From positions 62,001 to 126,000 of the forward strand of contig NZ_JAMTCT010000014.1 in assembly GCF_024171995.1 (NCBI RefSeq): a stretch of DNA of 64,000 nucleotides, given 5' to 3'. Origin of the DNA: Promicromonospora umidemergens (GTDB lineage Bacteria > Actinomycetota > Actinomycetes > Actinomycetales > Cellulomonadaceae). The notes below the pieces were generated by a model. The model did not search any database and was not told the origin of the DNA. It was given only the letters and a program-made list of their open reading frames with translations. Both the position numbers and the translations under genes were made by a program. Positions within the stretch are counted from its first letter, which is position 1, and the number at the start of each line of letters is the position of its first letter. Below, one piece after another: positions 19,140 through 26,821 of this stretch.

Positions 19140-19176
19140 GGCAGGTCGCGCGGAGGCGCCCGTTACCTGGTTGCGC

Positions 19177-19247
19177 GGCATGCCATCTTCTGCGGGCCAT
19201 GCCATGTTCTGCAGGTGAAGCGATTCACACCGAGAAGATGGCATGCC
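19177..19247. repeat. Short inverted and direct repeats upstream of tmk
   Basis: Positions 19177-19191 and 19233-19247 are an exact 15-bp inverted repeat. Between them the 15-mer CATGCCATCTTCTGC at 19179-19193 is repeated with one change at 19198-19212. The three copies lie in a 241-bp intergenic stretch that has no other gene. They could form alternative hairpins after topA or bind a protein; no known element was recognised. Confidence 0.7.
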
Positions 19248-19368
19248 AAGCAGAGGATCACATGGCCGATACGTGGCGCGCTGTCCGGCTCCTCCTGATT
19301 GCGAGGCGTAGACCGCACGTCCGGCTGCGGGCGGCGGCGCCCGGCCGGTCGATGTGGGTGGGCGCGGA

Positions 19369-19374
19369 TAGGGT
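19369..19374 (+). promoter_or_regulatory. -10 box of a leaderless tmk promoter
   Basis: TAGGGT ends seven bases before the GTG start of tmk, and no ribosome-binding sequence lies between. Transcription starting at that G would give a leaderless mRNA, a common arrangement in actinomycetes. No convincing -35 is visible. Confidence 0.55.
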
Positions 19375-19380
19375 TGCCGC

Positions 19381-20091
19381 GTGAACGCACCGGGCTTCTT
19401 CATCTCTTTCGAGGGCGGCGAGGGCGTCGGCAAGTCGACGCAGTCGCGTCTCCTCGGCGACTGGCTGGCCGACCTGACCGGCCGCGAGGTCGTGCTCACT
19501 TTCGAGCCCGGCGGCACGGCGCTCGGCAAGGAGCTGCGGGCAGCGGTCATGCACGGCCAGGACATGGGCCCACGGGCCGAGGCGCTGATCTATGCGGCTG
19601 ACCGTGCCCACCACGTCGAGACCGTGGTGCGGCCCGCGCTGGAGCGCGGTGCCGTGGTGATCACCGACCGCTACCTCGACTCGTCCGTCGCCTACCAGTC
19701 GGGCGGTCGGGACCTGCCCGGCCACGAGGTGGAGCATCTCTCCCTGTGGGCGGCCAAGGGTCTGCGGCCGGACATCACCGTGCTGCTCGACCTCGAGCCA
19801 GGGGTCGCCGCGGCACGCCGCGCCACGGCCGACGGAAAGGGCGCGCTGGACCGCGTGGAGCGGGCCGGCCTCGAGTTCCACACCCGTGTCAGGGACACGT
19901 TCCTCCGGCGGGCTGCCGCCGATCCCGAACGCTGGGTAGTCATCGACGCGACCGCGCCGATCGGTGACATCCAGGCGCAGATCCGGGTGGACGTCTCGGC
20001 CCGGCTCGGCCTCACGCCGGTCGTCGCGGAGGCCAGCAGCCTGGCCGAGCCCGGCGGCGGTGCCGAGGCGGCGGGCGAGGGCCCGGCATGA
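19381..20091 (+). CDS. tmk: Thymidylate kinase
   Basis: A 236-residue nucleoside monophosphate kinase converting dTMP to dTDP. The P-loop is EGGEGVGKST at residues 9-18, the base/sugar-binding DR motif is in ITDRYLDSSVAYQ, and the family's FEPGGTALG segment follows the P-loop. Length is slightly above the family norm because of an Ala/Gly/Glu-rich C-terminal tail. The GTG start appears leaderless. The stop overlaps the start of holB (ATGA), so the two replication genes are translationally coupled, the usual tmk-holB order. Confidence 0.96.
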   Translation: MNAPGFFISFEGGEGVGKSTQSRLLGDWLADLTGREVVLTFEPGGTALGKELRAAVMHGQDMGPRAEALIYAADRAHHVETVVRPALERGAVVITDRYLDSSVAYQSGGRDLPGHEVEHLSLWAAKGLRPDITVLLDLEPGVAAARRATADGKGALDRVERAGLEFHTRVRDTFLRRAAADPERWVVIDATAPIGDIQAQIRVDVSARLGLTPVVAEASSLAEPGGGAEAAGEGPA

Positions 20092-21224
20092 CGGTGTGGG
20101 ACGACGTCGTCGGGCAGGAGTCCGCCGTCGCCGCGCTCCAAGGGGCCGTGGCGAACCCGGCGGCGATGACGCACGCGTGGCTGGTGACCGGTCCGCCAGG
20201 GTCCGGCCGGTCGGTGGCGGCCCGAGCCTTCGCGGCGGCGCTGCAGTGCCCGCAGGGCGGCTGTGGCGTGTGCCGGGCGTGCACCACCACCATGGCCGGC
20301 ACTCATCCGGACGTGACGCTGCTGGCCACCGAGAAGGTGGTCATCGCCATCGACGAGGTGCGGGACCTGATCATGACGGCATCCCGGTCGCCGTCGGGCG
20401 GGCGGTGGCGCGTGATCGTGATCGAGGACGCGGACCGCATGGCGGAGCGCACCACGAACGTGCTGCTCAAGACCATCGAGGAGCCGCCGCCGCACACGGT
20501 GTGGGTGCTCTGCGCGCCGTCGGTCCAGGACGTGCTGCCGACCATCCGGTCACGCTGCCGCGTCGTGGTGCTGCGCGTGCCGCCACCGCAGGCGGTCGCC
20601 GACCTGCTGGTGCGGCGCGACGGCGTCGACCCGGCGGTGGCGCTGAGCGCGGCCCGCGCGGCGCAGAGCCATGTCGGCCTGGCGAAGCGGCTGGCGCGCG
20701 ACGCCGGGGCGCGTGAGCGGCGTACCGCGGTGCTGAGCATCGCGCGCCGCATCCGCGGCGTCGGGGACGCGGTGCTGGCAGCGGGCGAGCTCGTGGACGT
20801 GGCGAAGGCGGAGGCGGTGTCGGCCACCCAGGAGCGGGATGCCGGCGAGAAGGCCGAGCTGATGCGTGCTCTGGGTGTGGCCGACGGCGAGACCTTGCCT
20901 CCGCGCCTGCGCTCCCAGCTCAGGCAGCTGGAGGACGACCAGAAGAGGCGTGCGACACGGCATCAGCGCGACGTGCTCGACCGCGCCATGGTGGACCTGC
21001 TCTCCCTGTACCGGGACGTGCTCGTGGTGCAGCTCGGGGCAGAGGTGGACCTGGTCAACGCGGAGCTCACCGAGACGGTGCGCTCGCTGGCCGCCGACTC
21101 CACCCCGGAGCAGACGGTGCGGCGGATGGACTCGATCGGGGTGGCTCGCACCCGCCTGGGCGGTAACGTGGCGCCGTTGCTGGCGCTCGAAGCGATGGCC
21201 ATAGCCCTGCGTCCGCAAGGCTGA
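20088..21224 (+). CDS. holB: DNA polymerase III subunit delta'
   Basis: A 378-residue clamp-loader AAA+ subunit. The N-terminus (VWDDVVGQESAVAALQGAV) and P-loop region (TGPPGSGRSVAARAF, with Arg in place of the usual Lys) precede the Cys-rich zinc module CPQGGCGVCRAC. The region around DADRMAERTTNVLLKTIEEPP contains a degenerate Walker B and the SRC-type sensor is in TIRSRCRVVVL. The altered P-loop is consistent with delta' not hydrolysing ATP. It overlaps tmk by four bases. It works with DnaX and HolA to load the sliding clamp. Confidence 0.94.
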   Translation: MTVWDDVVGQESAVAALQGAVANPAAMTHAWLVTGPPGSGRSVAARAFAAALQCPQGGCGVCRACTTTMAGTHPDVTLLATEKVVIAIDEVRDLIMTASRSPSGGRWRVIVIEDADRMAERTTNVLLKTIEEPPPHTVWVLCAPSVQDVLPTIRSRCRVVVLRVPPPQAVADLLVRRDGVDPAVALSAARAAQSHVGLAKRLARDAGARERRTAVLSIARRIRGVGDAVLAAGELVDVAKAEAVSATQERDAGEKAELMRALGVADGETLPPRLRSQLRQLEDDQKRRATRHQRDVLDRAMVDLLSLYRDVLVVQLGAEVDLVNAELTETVRSLAADSTPEQTVRRMDSIGVARTRLGGNVAPLLALEAMAIALRPQG

Positions 21225-21301
21225 CCGCCGCCGGGTGACAGCCCTGTCCGGTCGGCCCCTGTGAAGATTTCGCACGGGTGAAGCCGAACCATCAAGGCAG
21301 A

Positions 21302-21330
21302 TTGTCCCGATTGGCGTCCGTGGTTAGGCT
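21302..21330 (+). promoter_or_regulatory. SigA-type promoter of the hoxX-like gene
   Basis: TTGTCC (21302-21307) and TAGGCT (21325-21330) are separated by exactly 17 bp, 47 bp before the start codon. This gives the gene its own promoter, independent of holB. Confidence 0.6.
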
Positions 21331-21377
21331 GCGGACGCCCCCAGAGCTTTTCCGTGCGACAAGGAGTCCACCGCCCG

Positions 21378-23048
21378 ATGAGGATTCTCCTGCTGGTCTC
21401 AGCCTTCAACGGTCTCACCCAGCGGGTCTGGTGTTCCTTGAGGGAACAGGGGCACGACGTAGGAATCGAGCTTGCCCCGACGTTCGAGTCGGGCGCCGCG
21501 ATGACGCGGGCCGTCGAGCGTGCGGACCCCGACCTGATCCTGTGCCCGTTCCTCAAGCACCGCGTACCGGACACGATCTACGAACGCTGGCCGACCGTCA
21601 TCGTCCACCCCGGGCCGGTGGGCGACCGCGGCCCGTCCTCGCTCGACCACGCGATCCGCGACGGCCGGGAGCGCTGGGGCGTCACGGCGCTGTCCGCCGT
21701 CGAGGAGCTGGACGCCGGCCCCGTCTGGGCCACCGCGGTGTTCGACATGCCGGACCAGCCGATCGCCAAGAGCGCGCTGTACAACAGCCGCGTCGCGGAC
21801 GCCGCGATGGCCTGTATCGGCGAGGTGGTCCGCAAGGTGGCCGACGGCGAACGGCCGATCCCGGCGGAGGCCTGCCTGCGGATCGTGCCCGTCGACGGCG
21901 AGCTGCCGCTGCTGCGCCGCGAGGACTTCCGCATCGACTGGAGCCGTCCCGCGAACGAGCTGGAGCGGCTCGTCGCGGCGGCCGACGGCGCCCCCGGCGC
22001 CCCCGCAGGCGTGAACGGCCGGTCGGTCTGCGTGTTCGACGCGGTCGCCTCGCCGGAACACACGGGTGCGGCACCCGGCACCGTGGTGGGCCGCAACGTC
22101 GACGCGGTGGCGATCGCCTGTGGCGTCGGCACGCTCTGGGTCGGCTACGCCGCGGAGCTCAGCGGCCGACGCGGCGCCAAGCTCCCGGCCGCCCAGGTGA
22201 TCGACGCGAGCGGCGCCCCGTTCCGCCGGGTCCCGGACGCCCTGGCGGAGACCACCTACGTGCGCGACGGCGCCGTCGGGTACCTGACGATCCGCTCGTA
22301 CAGCGGTGCGATGTACACCGAGCAGTGCCGCCGCCTGACCAGCGCCGTCGAGAAGGCTCTCACCGAGGACACCCGGGTGCTCGTCATCAAGGGCACGGAG
22401 CACGCGTTCTCCAACGGGATCCACCTGGGCACCATCGACGCGTCACCGGACCCGGCGGCCGAGGCCTGGGACAACATCTGCGCCATCGACGAGCTGTGCC
22501 TCGCCATAGCGACCGCCGAGCAGCTCACCGTCGTCGCGTTCACCGCGAGTGCCGGCGCGGGCGGCGTGATGGCCGGGCTCTGTGCTGACGTGACCCTCGC
22601 CCGTGAGGGCGTGGTCCTCAACCCGTACTACGACATGGGGATCTACGGTTCCGAGCTGCACTCCTGGAGCGTCCCGGCACGCGTCGGAGAGCACCGCGCG
22701 TCGCTGCTCCTGAACCGCAAGCTGCCGATCTCGGTGGCTGAGGCGGCACGCATCGGGCTGATCAGCGCCGTCGGGCCGCGGGAGTGGGGCGAGTTCACCA
22801 CCTGGCTGTCCTCGGCCGCTCAGGGGTACGAGGAGCCCGCCACGCTTGGCTGGATGCTCGCAGCACGCGCGGAGCGCCGCGCGACGGACCGGCCGCTGTC
22901 GTACTACCAGACCATCGAGCTGGCCGAGATGGCGCGCGACTTCTTCGACGACCGCAACGCCTTCTCGGTGCACCGCAGGGCCTTCCTGCGCAAGACCGCA
23001 GCGGACGCCACCCCGGAGAAGCTGCGCTTCTCCACGGCGCGCGTCTGA
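21378..23048 (+). CDS. hoxX: HoxX-like protein (formyltransferase-like plus enoyl-CoA hydratase-like domains)
   Basis: A 556-residue two-domain protein. The N-terminal half resembles N10-formyltetrahydrofolate-dependent formyltransferases, with the HoxX-type opening RILLLVSAFNGLTQRVW and the block VHPGPVGDRGPSSLDHAI (His77). The C-terminal half is crotonase-like: AFTASAGAGGVMAGLCADV, then GVVLNPYYDMGIYGSE. In known HoxX this pair converts a formyl group into CO for the Fe(CO)(CN)2 cofactor of oxygen-tolerant NiFe hydrogenases. No hydrogenase or hyp gene is in this window, so the protein may serve a distant locus or another role. The start has AAGGAG 11 bases upstream; a -35/-10 pair precedes it. 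Confidence 0.85.
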   Translation: MRILLLVSAFNGLTQRVWCSLREQGHDVGIELAPTFESGAAMTRAVERADPDLILCPFLKHRVPDTIYERWPTVIVHPGPVGDRGPSSLDHAIRDGRERWGVTALSAVEELDAGPVWATAVFDMPDQPIAKSALYNSRVADAAMACIGEVVRKVADGERPIPAEACLRIVPVDGELPLLRREDFRIDWSRPANELERLVAAADGAPGAPAGVNGRSVCVFDAVASPEHTGAAPGTVVGRNVDAVAIACGVGTLWVGYAAELSGRRGAKLPAAQVIDASGAPFRRVPDALAETTYVRDGAVGYLTIRSYSGAMYTEQCRRLTSAVEKALTEDTRVLVIKGTEHAFSNGIHLGTIDASPDPAAEAWDNICAIDELCLAIATAEQLTVVAFTASAGAGGVMAGLCADVTLAREGVVLNPYYDMGIYGSELHSWSVPARVGEHRASLLLNRKLPISVAEAARIGLISAVGPREWGEFTTWLSSAAQGYEEPATLGWMLAARAERRATDRPLSYYQTIELAEMARDFFDDRNAFSVHRRAFLRKTAADATPEKLRFSTARV

Positions 23049-23052
23049 CCCA

Positions 23053-23101
23053 CGTGATCCGCCGACGCGCGTGATCCGCCGTCGACGCGCGTGATCCGCC
23101 G
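23053..23101. repeat. Three copies of a 12-bp motif
   Basis: CGTGATCCGCCG occurs at 23053-23064, 23070-23081 and 23090-23101, with spacings of 17 and 20 bp, just after the hoxX-like stop codon. The function is unknown; it may be decayed intergenic repeats. Confidence 0.7.
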
Positions 23102-23127
23102 CGAGCACGGATGATCGGCACATGGTC

Positions 23128-23159
23128 AGGTGACCGATAGCTCGGACTATCGGTCACCT
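23128..23159 (+). terminator. 13-bp hairpin after the hoxX-like gene
   Basis: Arms 23128-23140 and 23147-23159 are exact complements with a 6-nt loop, 80 bp after the stop codon. It probably ends the hoxX-like transcript. Confidence 0.7.
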
Positions 23160-23268
23160 CGCCGTCTATCGATGTGCCGGGGGCGTGCAAGACCAGTGGC
23201 GCCCGCCACATGACAAGGGTGAAGGCGTCGCAAACCTGCGACAACCACCCGGTGGTGTCAGGCGAGTG

Positions 23269-23298
23269 GAAGGAGCTGGGCATGAAGGAGCTGGGCAT
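23269..23298 (+). repeat. Tandem 15-bp duplication of ribosome site and start
   Basis: Units 23269-23283 and 23284-23298 are identical (GAAGGAGCTGGGCAT). Each carries an AAGGAG ribosome site followed after nine bases by an ATG completed by the next G. The result is two in-frame initiation sites for the lipoprotein, differing by five residues. Confidence 0.85.
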
Positions 23299-23971
23299 GA
23301 GGATCAGGCGGACGGGCCGATCGGGTGCGACGGCACGGTCCCTCGACCGTGCAGGTGCGGCAGTGCTGGGCCTCGGCGTCACGGCGGCGCTCGCGCTGTC
23401 CGGGTGCGCGCAGTCCGACGTCGGCGGGTCCGAGGCGGGGGAGTCGACCGCCGCCACGTCAACGGTGCCGGAGGAGAGCGAGACGGCCAGCCCCAGCCCT
23501 TCCGACAGCGTCAGCCCTTCCGACGGCAAGGACAAGGACGAGAGGCTGCCGCAGGCCGCCGACATGGAGCTCGAGGCCGGCAGCTCCGGGCGCGGCCTGC
23601 CGCAGGGCATCGAGGGCAGCACGGAATCGACGGTCGGGGTCGCGTGGGCGCCCGCGGAGGGTCTGCTGTACGTGGTGACCAACGGGTCCAGCTCATGTCC
23701 CACGTTCGCGGAGCCGGAGGCGACCATCGGCTCGGGCAGCAAGTCGCGCGGCGTCTCCGCAGCCGACGGCGTGCTCGCGGTGCAGCTCATACCACCGAGC
23801 GACGGCATCTGCACCATGGACTTCGTGCCCACCACCACGGTGGTCAAGGTGCCGGCGGAGTCGGACACCGGCCAGCCGGTCCCGGTCATGCTGGGTGACA
23901 AGGGCAAGGTCGAGCTCCAGGCCCGCACCGTGGAGGGCGAGCCAGGGCCGGTGACCTGGCTCGACTCGTGA
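23282..23971 (+). CDS. Putative lipoprotein, unknown function
   Basis: A 229-residue exported protein. The signal sequence ends in a lipobox (ALALSGC), so the mature protein is probably a lipid-anchored surface protein starting at Cys. A Ser/Thr/Pro/Glu-rich linker (SETASPSPSDSVSPSDGKDKD) leads to a compact beta-rich domain with two Cys (SSSCPTFAEPE and DGICTMDFV) that may form a disulfide. No named family is recognised. Two nested starts exist, ATG 23282 and ATG 23297, each preceded by its own copy of GAAGGAGCTGGGC because a 15-bp unit is duplicated in tandem; either could be used. Confidence 0.75.
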   Translation: MKELGMRIRRTGRSGATARSLDRAGAAVLGLGVTAALALSGCAQSDVGGSEAGESTAATSTVPEESETASPSPSDSVSPSDGKDKDERLPQAADMELEAGSSGRGLPQGIEGSTESTVGVAWAPAEGLLYVVTNGSSSCPTFAEPEATIGSGSKSRGVSAADGVLAVQLIPPSDGICTMDFVPTTTVVKVPAESDTGQPVPVMLGDKGKVELQARTVEGEPGPVTWLDS

Positions 23972-24028
23972 GGGTCGCGTGTCGGTTCGCCTGTGGGTAA
24001 GAAATCTACCCAGCACAACCGATAGGTT

Positions 24029-25576
24029 GTGCGGGTGATTCGCCCCGCCCGCCGTCGTCAGCCTGCGGCCGTCGTCGCCACGCTGCTCACCACTGTTCTC
24101 CTCCTCGCCGCCTGCGGTGCACCGCCCAAGGTGCAGACCGCGCTGGAGGACGTGGGTAAGTCGGACGGCTCGGCGACGGAGGGCGCCCCCAAGGGGTTCG
24201 AGGACTTCTACGGCCAGTCCCTGGAGTGGACCGACTGCGGCGAGGGCTTCCAGTGCGCCACGGCCGCCGCGCCACTCTCCTGGCACGACGCGGGGTCCGG
24301 CAGCATCGAGATCGCGCTCAAGCGGATCCCCGCCTCGGGGCAGAAGGTGGGATCGCTGCTGGTCAACCCGGGCGGCCCGGGCGGGTCCGGGGTGGACTTC
24401 GTCGGCGACCCGGCGCGGTTCGGGCAGTCGCTGCGCTCGTCGTTCGACATCGTGGGCTTCGACCCGCGCGGCGTGGGGCAGTCGACGCCGGTGAAGTGCT
24501 TCGACGACGCGGGCAAGGACGAGTTCCTCAGCACCGACTACCCGTACACGCCGGGCGGCCTGGCGGACCGGCAGGACGCGGTTCGGGAGTGGGGGCAGGC
24601 GTGCGCCGAGAACACGGGGCCGCTGCTCGGGAACGTGGACACGCAGTCCGCCGCCCGGGACATGGACATGCTCCGGGGCGCGCTCGGCGACGACAAGCTC
24701 AACTTCCTCGGCTTCTCCTACGGCACCCAGCTCGGCGCCACCTACGCGGGCCTGTTCCCGAAGCGGACGGGGCGTCTGGTGCTCGACGGAGCGCTCGACA
24801 CCACGCTGGCTTCGGACGAGGTGGCGCTGCAGCAGGCAGAGGGCTTCGAGAGCGCCCTGCGCGCCTACGTGACGGACTGCCAGACGAGCAGCGACTGCCC
24901 GCTCACCGGTGACGTCACCAGCGGCCTCCAGCAGATCCAGGCCATGGTCGAGGACGCGGAACCCAACCCGATCCAGACGTCGTCCGAGCGGGCAGTGACG
25001 AAGAAGCTCGCGTTCTACGGCGTGGCCGTGACGATGTACGACGAGGGGTCCTGGTCGTTCCTCACGCAGGCCCTGCAGGAGGTCTTCTGGGAGGGCACGG
25101 GCGACGACCTGCTCTACCTGGCCGACGTCTACAACGACCGCAACGAGGACGGCACCTTCAAGTCCAACAGCGAGGAGGCGTTCCGCGCGATCAACTGCGC
25201 CGACGGCCGCGCCGAGGAGGACATGACGAAGATGCGGACGCTGGCCACAGAGATCCAGGAAGCGGCACCCACCCTGGGCGAGTCGTTCGGGTACTCCGGC
25301 ATCGAGTGCACGGACTGGCCCTACCCGCCGGCGGAGCAGGAGTTCGACCAGGCTGCCAAGGGTGCGCCGCCGATCGTCGTCGTCGGTACCACCAACGACC
25401 CTGCCACCCCGTACCGCTGGGCCGAGTCGCTCGCGGAGACGCTCTCGTCGGGCACCCTGGTCACGTACGAGGGCGAGGGGCACACGGCGTACGGCAGGTC
25501 GAACACCTGCGTCAGCACGGCCGTGGAGGACTATCTGGTGGAGGGAACCGTCCCGGAGGACGGCCTCACCTGCTGA
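24029..25576 (+). CDS. Secreted alpha/beta-hydrolase, tripeptidyl-aminopeptidase type (S33)
   Basis: A 515-residue exported hydrolase. A twin-Arg-containing n-region and hydrophobic core end in a lipobox-like LLLAACG, so it is probably a lipoprotein. The alpha/beta-hydrolase core has the oxyanion block NPGGPGGSG, the nucleophile elbow GFSYGTQLG, and the late Asp and His in VGTTNDPATP and YEGEGHTAYG. The C-terminal part matches the TAP-like domain of Streptomyces tripeptidyl aminopeptidases, with Cys pairs near the end (SNTCVST and GLTC). GTG 24029 is used; GTG 24035 is an alternative. It probably cleaves short peptides outside the cell. Confidence 0.92.
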   Translation: MRVIRPARRRQPAAVVATLLTTVLLLAACGAPPKVQTALEDVGKSDGSATEGAPKGFEDFYGQSLEWTDCGEGFQCATAAAPLSWHDAGSGSIEIALKRIPASGQKVGSLLVNPGGPGGSGVDFVGDPARFGQSLRSSFDIVGFDPRGVGQSTPVKCFDDAGKDEFLSTDYPYTPGGLADRQDAVREWGQACAENTGPLLGNVDTQSAARDMDMLRGALGDDKLNFLGFSYGTQLGATYAGLFPKRTGRLVLDGALDTTLASDEVALQQAEGFESALRAYVTDCQTSSDCPLTGDVTSGLQQIQAMVEDAEPNPIQTSSERAVTKKLAFYGVAVTMYDEGSWSFLTQALQEVFWEGTGDDLLYLADVYNDRNEDGTFKSNSEEAFRAINCADGRAEEDMTKMRTLATEIQEAAPTLGESFGYSGIECTDWPYPPAEQEFDQAAKGAPPIVVVGTTNDPATPYRWAESLAETLSSGTLVTYEGEGHTAYGRSNTCVSTAVEDYLVEGTVPEDGLTC

Positions 25577-25625
25577 CGCAGGTGAGCCCGATTTCGCGAG
25601 GTTGAGGACGTCACACGGTTTCGCT

Positions 25626-25655
25626 TTGAAACCTGGGCCTCTCATTGGGTACAGT
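25626..25655 (+). promoter_or_regulatory. Promoter of tRNA-Thr
   Basis: TTGAAA at 25626-25631 and TACAGT at 25650-25655 with an 18-bp spacer, 46 bp before the tRNA. This is among the best sigma-70-type promoters in the window, as expected for a tRNA gene. Confidence 0.65.
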
Positions 25656-25701
25656 GAGGGCCGCTCACCGATCCGGGTTCGTACCGGCTCGTGGTGTGCA
25701 C

Positions 25702-25777
25702 GCCGCCTTAGCTCAGTCGGTAGAGCGTCTCACTCGTAATGAGAAGGTCATCAGTTCGATTCTGATAGGCGGCTCCA
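25702..25777 (+). tRNA. tRNA-Thr (anticodon CGT)
   Basis: A cloverleaf can be drawn: acceptor stem GCCGCCT/AGGCGGC, D-arm GCTC...GAGC, anticodon stem TCTCA/TGAGA around loop CTCGTAA (anticodon CGT, reading ACG), T-arm with GTTCGATTC, discriminator T, and an encoded CCA at 25775-25777. The gene is intact. Its 3' part is the left copy of a 43-bp repeat that recurs at 27790, showing that it is an integration target. Confidence 0.95.
25733..25775 (+). repeat. Left attachment-type repeat (3' end of tRNA-Thr)
   Basis: A 43-bp sequence from the anticodon loop to just past the acceptor stem, identical to 27790-27832. Exact identity stops on both sides. Integrases that use tRNA genes leave this arrangement. 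Confidence 0.85.
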
Positions 25778-26074
25778 CCAAGAAGACCCCGTTCGACCAG
25801 GCCATACGCGCCAGGATCGGTCGGGGTTTCTTGCGTCCCACGCCCCGCTGAGAGCACCCCCCGCGCTCCCCGGGCCGCGTGCATCGGCTACGCCAAGACG
25901 TCGCGCCGGGGAAGCGAACCACAAGTCGCCGGTGCAGACGCTGTTGCCGCCGACATCGGAGACCTCGCCGTCCCACAAGGGCCTGATGCGCGAAGATGTC
26001 GGCACGGCCAGGGCTCCGGGAGGGCTTTCTCGGAGCCTTACTTCATGCCCGCAGCCCGCCGCGCACGCCGTCGA
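25778..26074. other. Gene-free stretch at the left end of the island
   Basis: Open frames here are continuations of the tRNA sequence or lack a ribosome site, and none has protein-like composition. No integrase, terminator or attachment core other than the tRNA repeat was recognised. Confidence 0.5.
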
Positions 26075-26121
26075 GTATCGCTCCCATACCCGCTTGACTC
26101 CTCGGGTATCGCCGCCATACT
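26075..26121 (+). promoter_or_regulatory. Promoter and paired operators of the island toxin-antitoxin operon
   Basis: TTGACT (26094-26099) and CATACT (26116-26121) form a good promoter. Two 15-bp boxes, GTATCGCTCCCATAC at 26075-26089 and GTATCGCCGCCATAC at 26106-26120, are 13/15 identical and each is an interrupted palindrome with GTAT/ATAC ends. They start 31 bp apart, about three helical turns, and the second overlaps the -10. This is what an autorepressing ribbon-helix-helix antitoxin would bind. Confidence 0.7.
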
Positions 26122-26127
26122 GAGGAA

Positions 26128-26379
26128 GTGGAATACGTGGTGGGGCGGACGGCGCGGAAACGGTCCAAGGGCTTCGACTGGTCACTCGTGGAGGCGGTCA
26201 TGAGCCAGCACGACCCGATCCGGTTCGAGGAAGACGGCCGGACCTGGCTCGGTTGGCTCGGTGACGACGGAGAAGGCGGCCAATGGGAAGTCATCGGGCA
26301 CCTCGCCGACGACGAGCCAGACCTACTTGTCATCACCCGCGCCCAGCGCTTCCAGCAGACGTTCACCGAGGAAGGATGA
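26128..26379 (+). CDS. Putative small toxin (DUF4258/BrnT-like fold, tentative)
   Basis: An 83-residue protein starting VEYVVGRTARKRSKGFDW. The pattern of a basic VGRTARK-type N-terminus, a central glycine turn (WLGWLGDDG), a strand ending in EVIGHLADDEPDLLVITRAQ, and a short helix resembles small RelE/BrnT-like or DUF4258 proteins that are often the upstream toxin of ribbon-helix-helix pairs in actinomycetes. No catalytic residue can be assigned with confidence. The GTG start follows GAGGAA. The stop overlaps the antitoxin start (ATGA), so the two are translationally coupled. The toxin-first order is typical of BrnT-type systems. Confidence 0.65.
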   Translation: MEYVVGRTARKRSKGFDWSLVEAVMSQHDPIRFEEDGRTWLGWLGDDGEGGQWEVIGHLADDEPDLLVITRAQRFQQTFTEEG

Positions 26380-26660
26380 ACACGATGACCAAGTACACGC
26401 GCAGGCCCGAGGAGCCCGGCAAGGACTACTCCGCCGGGATGAGCGACGAGCAGATCGAAGCCACCACCGAGCGCGTCTCACAGCGGCTCCGGAACCTCCA
26501 CAGAGGCGGCTACTCCCTCAGCGGCGAAGAAGAGCACTCACCGAAGGTATCGGTCACCCTGCCCCGCGACGTCCGCGACAAGGTCGCCGCACGAGCCGCA
26601 GCCGAAGGTGTGTCCGTCTCGAAGTACCTCCGGCGCATCATTACCGAACACGCCGCCTGA
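26376..26660 (+). CDS. Ribbon-helix-helix antitoxin-like protein
   Basis: A 94-residue protein. The C-terminal 45 residues form a ribbon-helix-helix DNA-binding motif: strand PKVSVTLPRDV, helix RDKVAARAAAEG, turn VS, helix SKYLRRIITEHA. The N-terminal half is charged and probably disordered, suited to wrapping the partner toxin. ATG 26376 overlaps the stop of the 83-residue gene; ATG 26385 is an alternative. Two boxes upstream of the operon are candidate binding sites. The assignment as antitoxin is inferred from domain, size and coupling. Confidence 0.75.
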   Translation: MNTMTKYTRRPEEPGKDYSAGMSDEQIEATTERVSQRLRNLHRGGYSLSGEEEHSPKVSVTLPRDVRDKVAARAAAEGVSVSKYLRRIITEHAA

Positions 26661-26723
26661 CACGCGCGGCGCGGGGCTCGTGAGGACTTTCTTTACTGTC
26701 TCAAGGCGCCGCTCCGCGGCGTA

Positions 26724-26746
26724 GGGCCCCGCCGTCGGCGGGGCCC
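26724..26746 (+). terminator. Hairpin after the island toxin-antitoxin operon
   Basis: Arms 26724-26733 and 26737-26746 are exact complements with a 3-nt loop. A second imperfect stem (about 26759-26790, AGACGGTC paired with GACCGTCT) follows. Together they probably separate this operon from the convergent gene at 26822. Confidence 0.7.
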
Positions 26747-26821
26747 CGAACATGACGAAGACGGTCCCGACTCAGTGGTCGAGACCGTCTCTCGTTGTGC
26801 AGCTCGCGCCCGACTGCCTGA

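Noticed and set aside
16920-19565. Long minus-strand open frame over topA
   Set aside because: Composition mirrors the TopA codons; it has no recognisable motif.
21378-23048. Methionyl-tRNA formyltransferase (fmt) next to the deformylase-type functions
   Set aside because: The C-terminal half is crotonase-like and the N-terminal blocks are HoxX-type; the deformylase gene is over 10 kb away.
23053-23101. Short regularly spaced repeats considered as a CRISPR array
   Set aside because: Only three 12-bp units with 5-8 bp spacers and no cas genes nearby.
25645-25851. Open frame through the tRNA (LAQSVERLTRNEKVISS)
   Set aside because: This is the common false protein produced by translating a tRNA gene.
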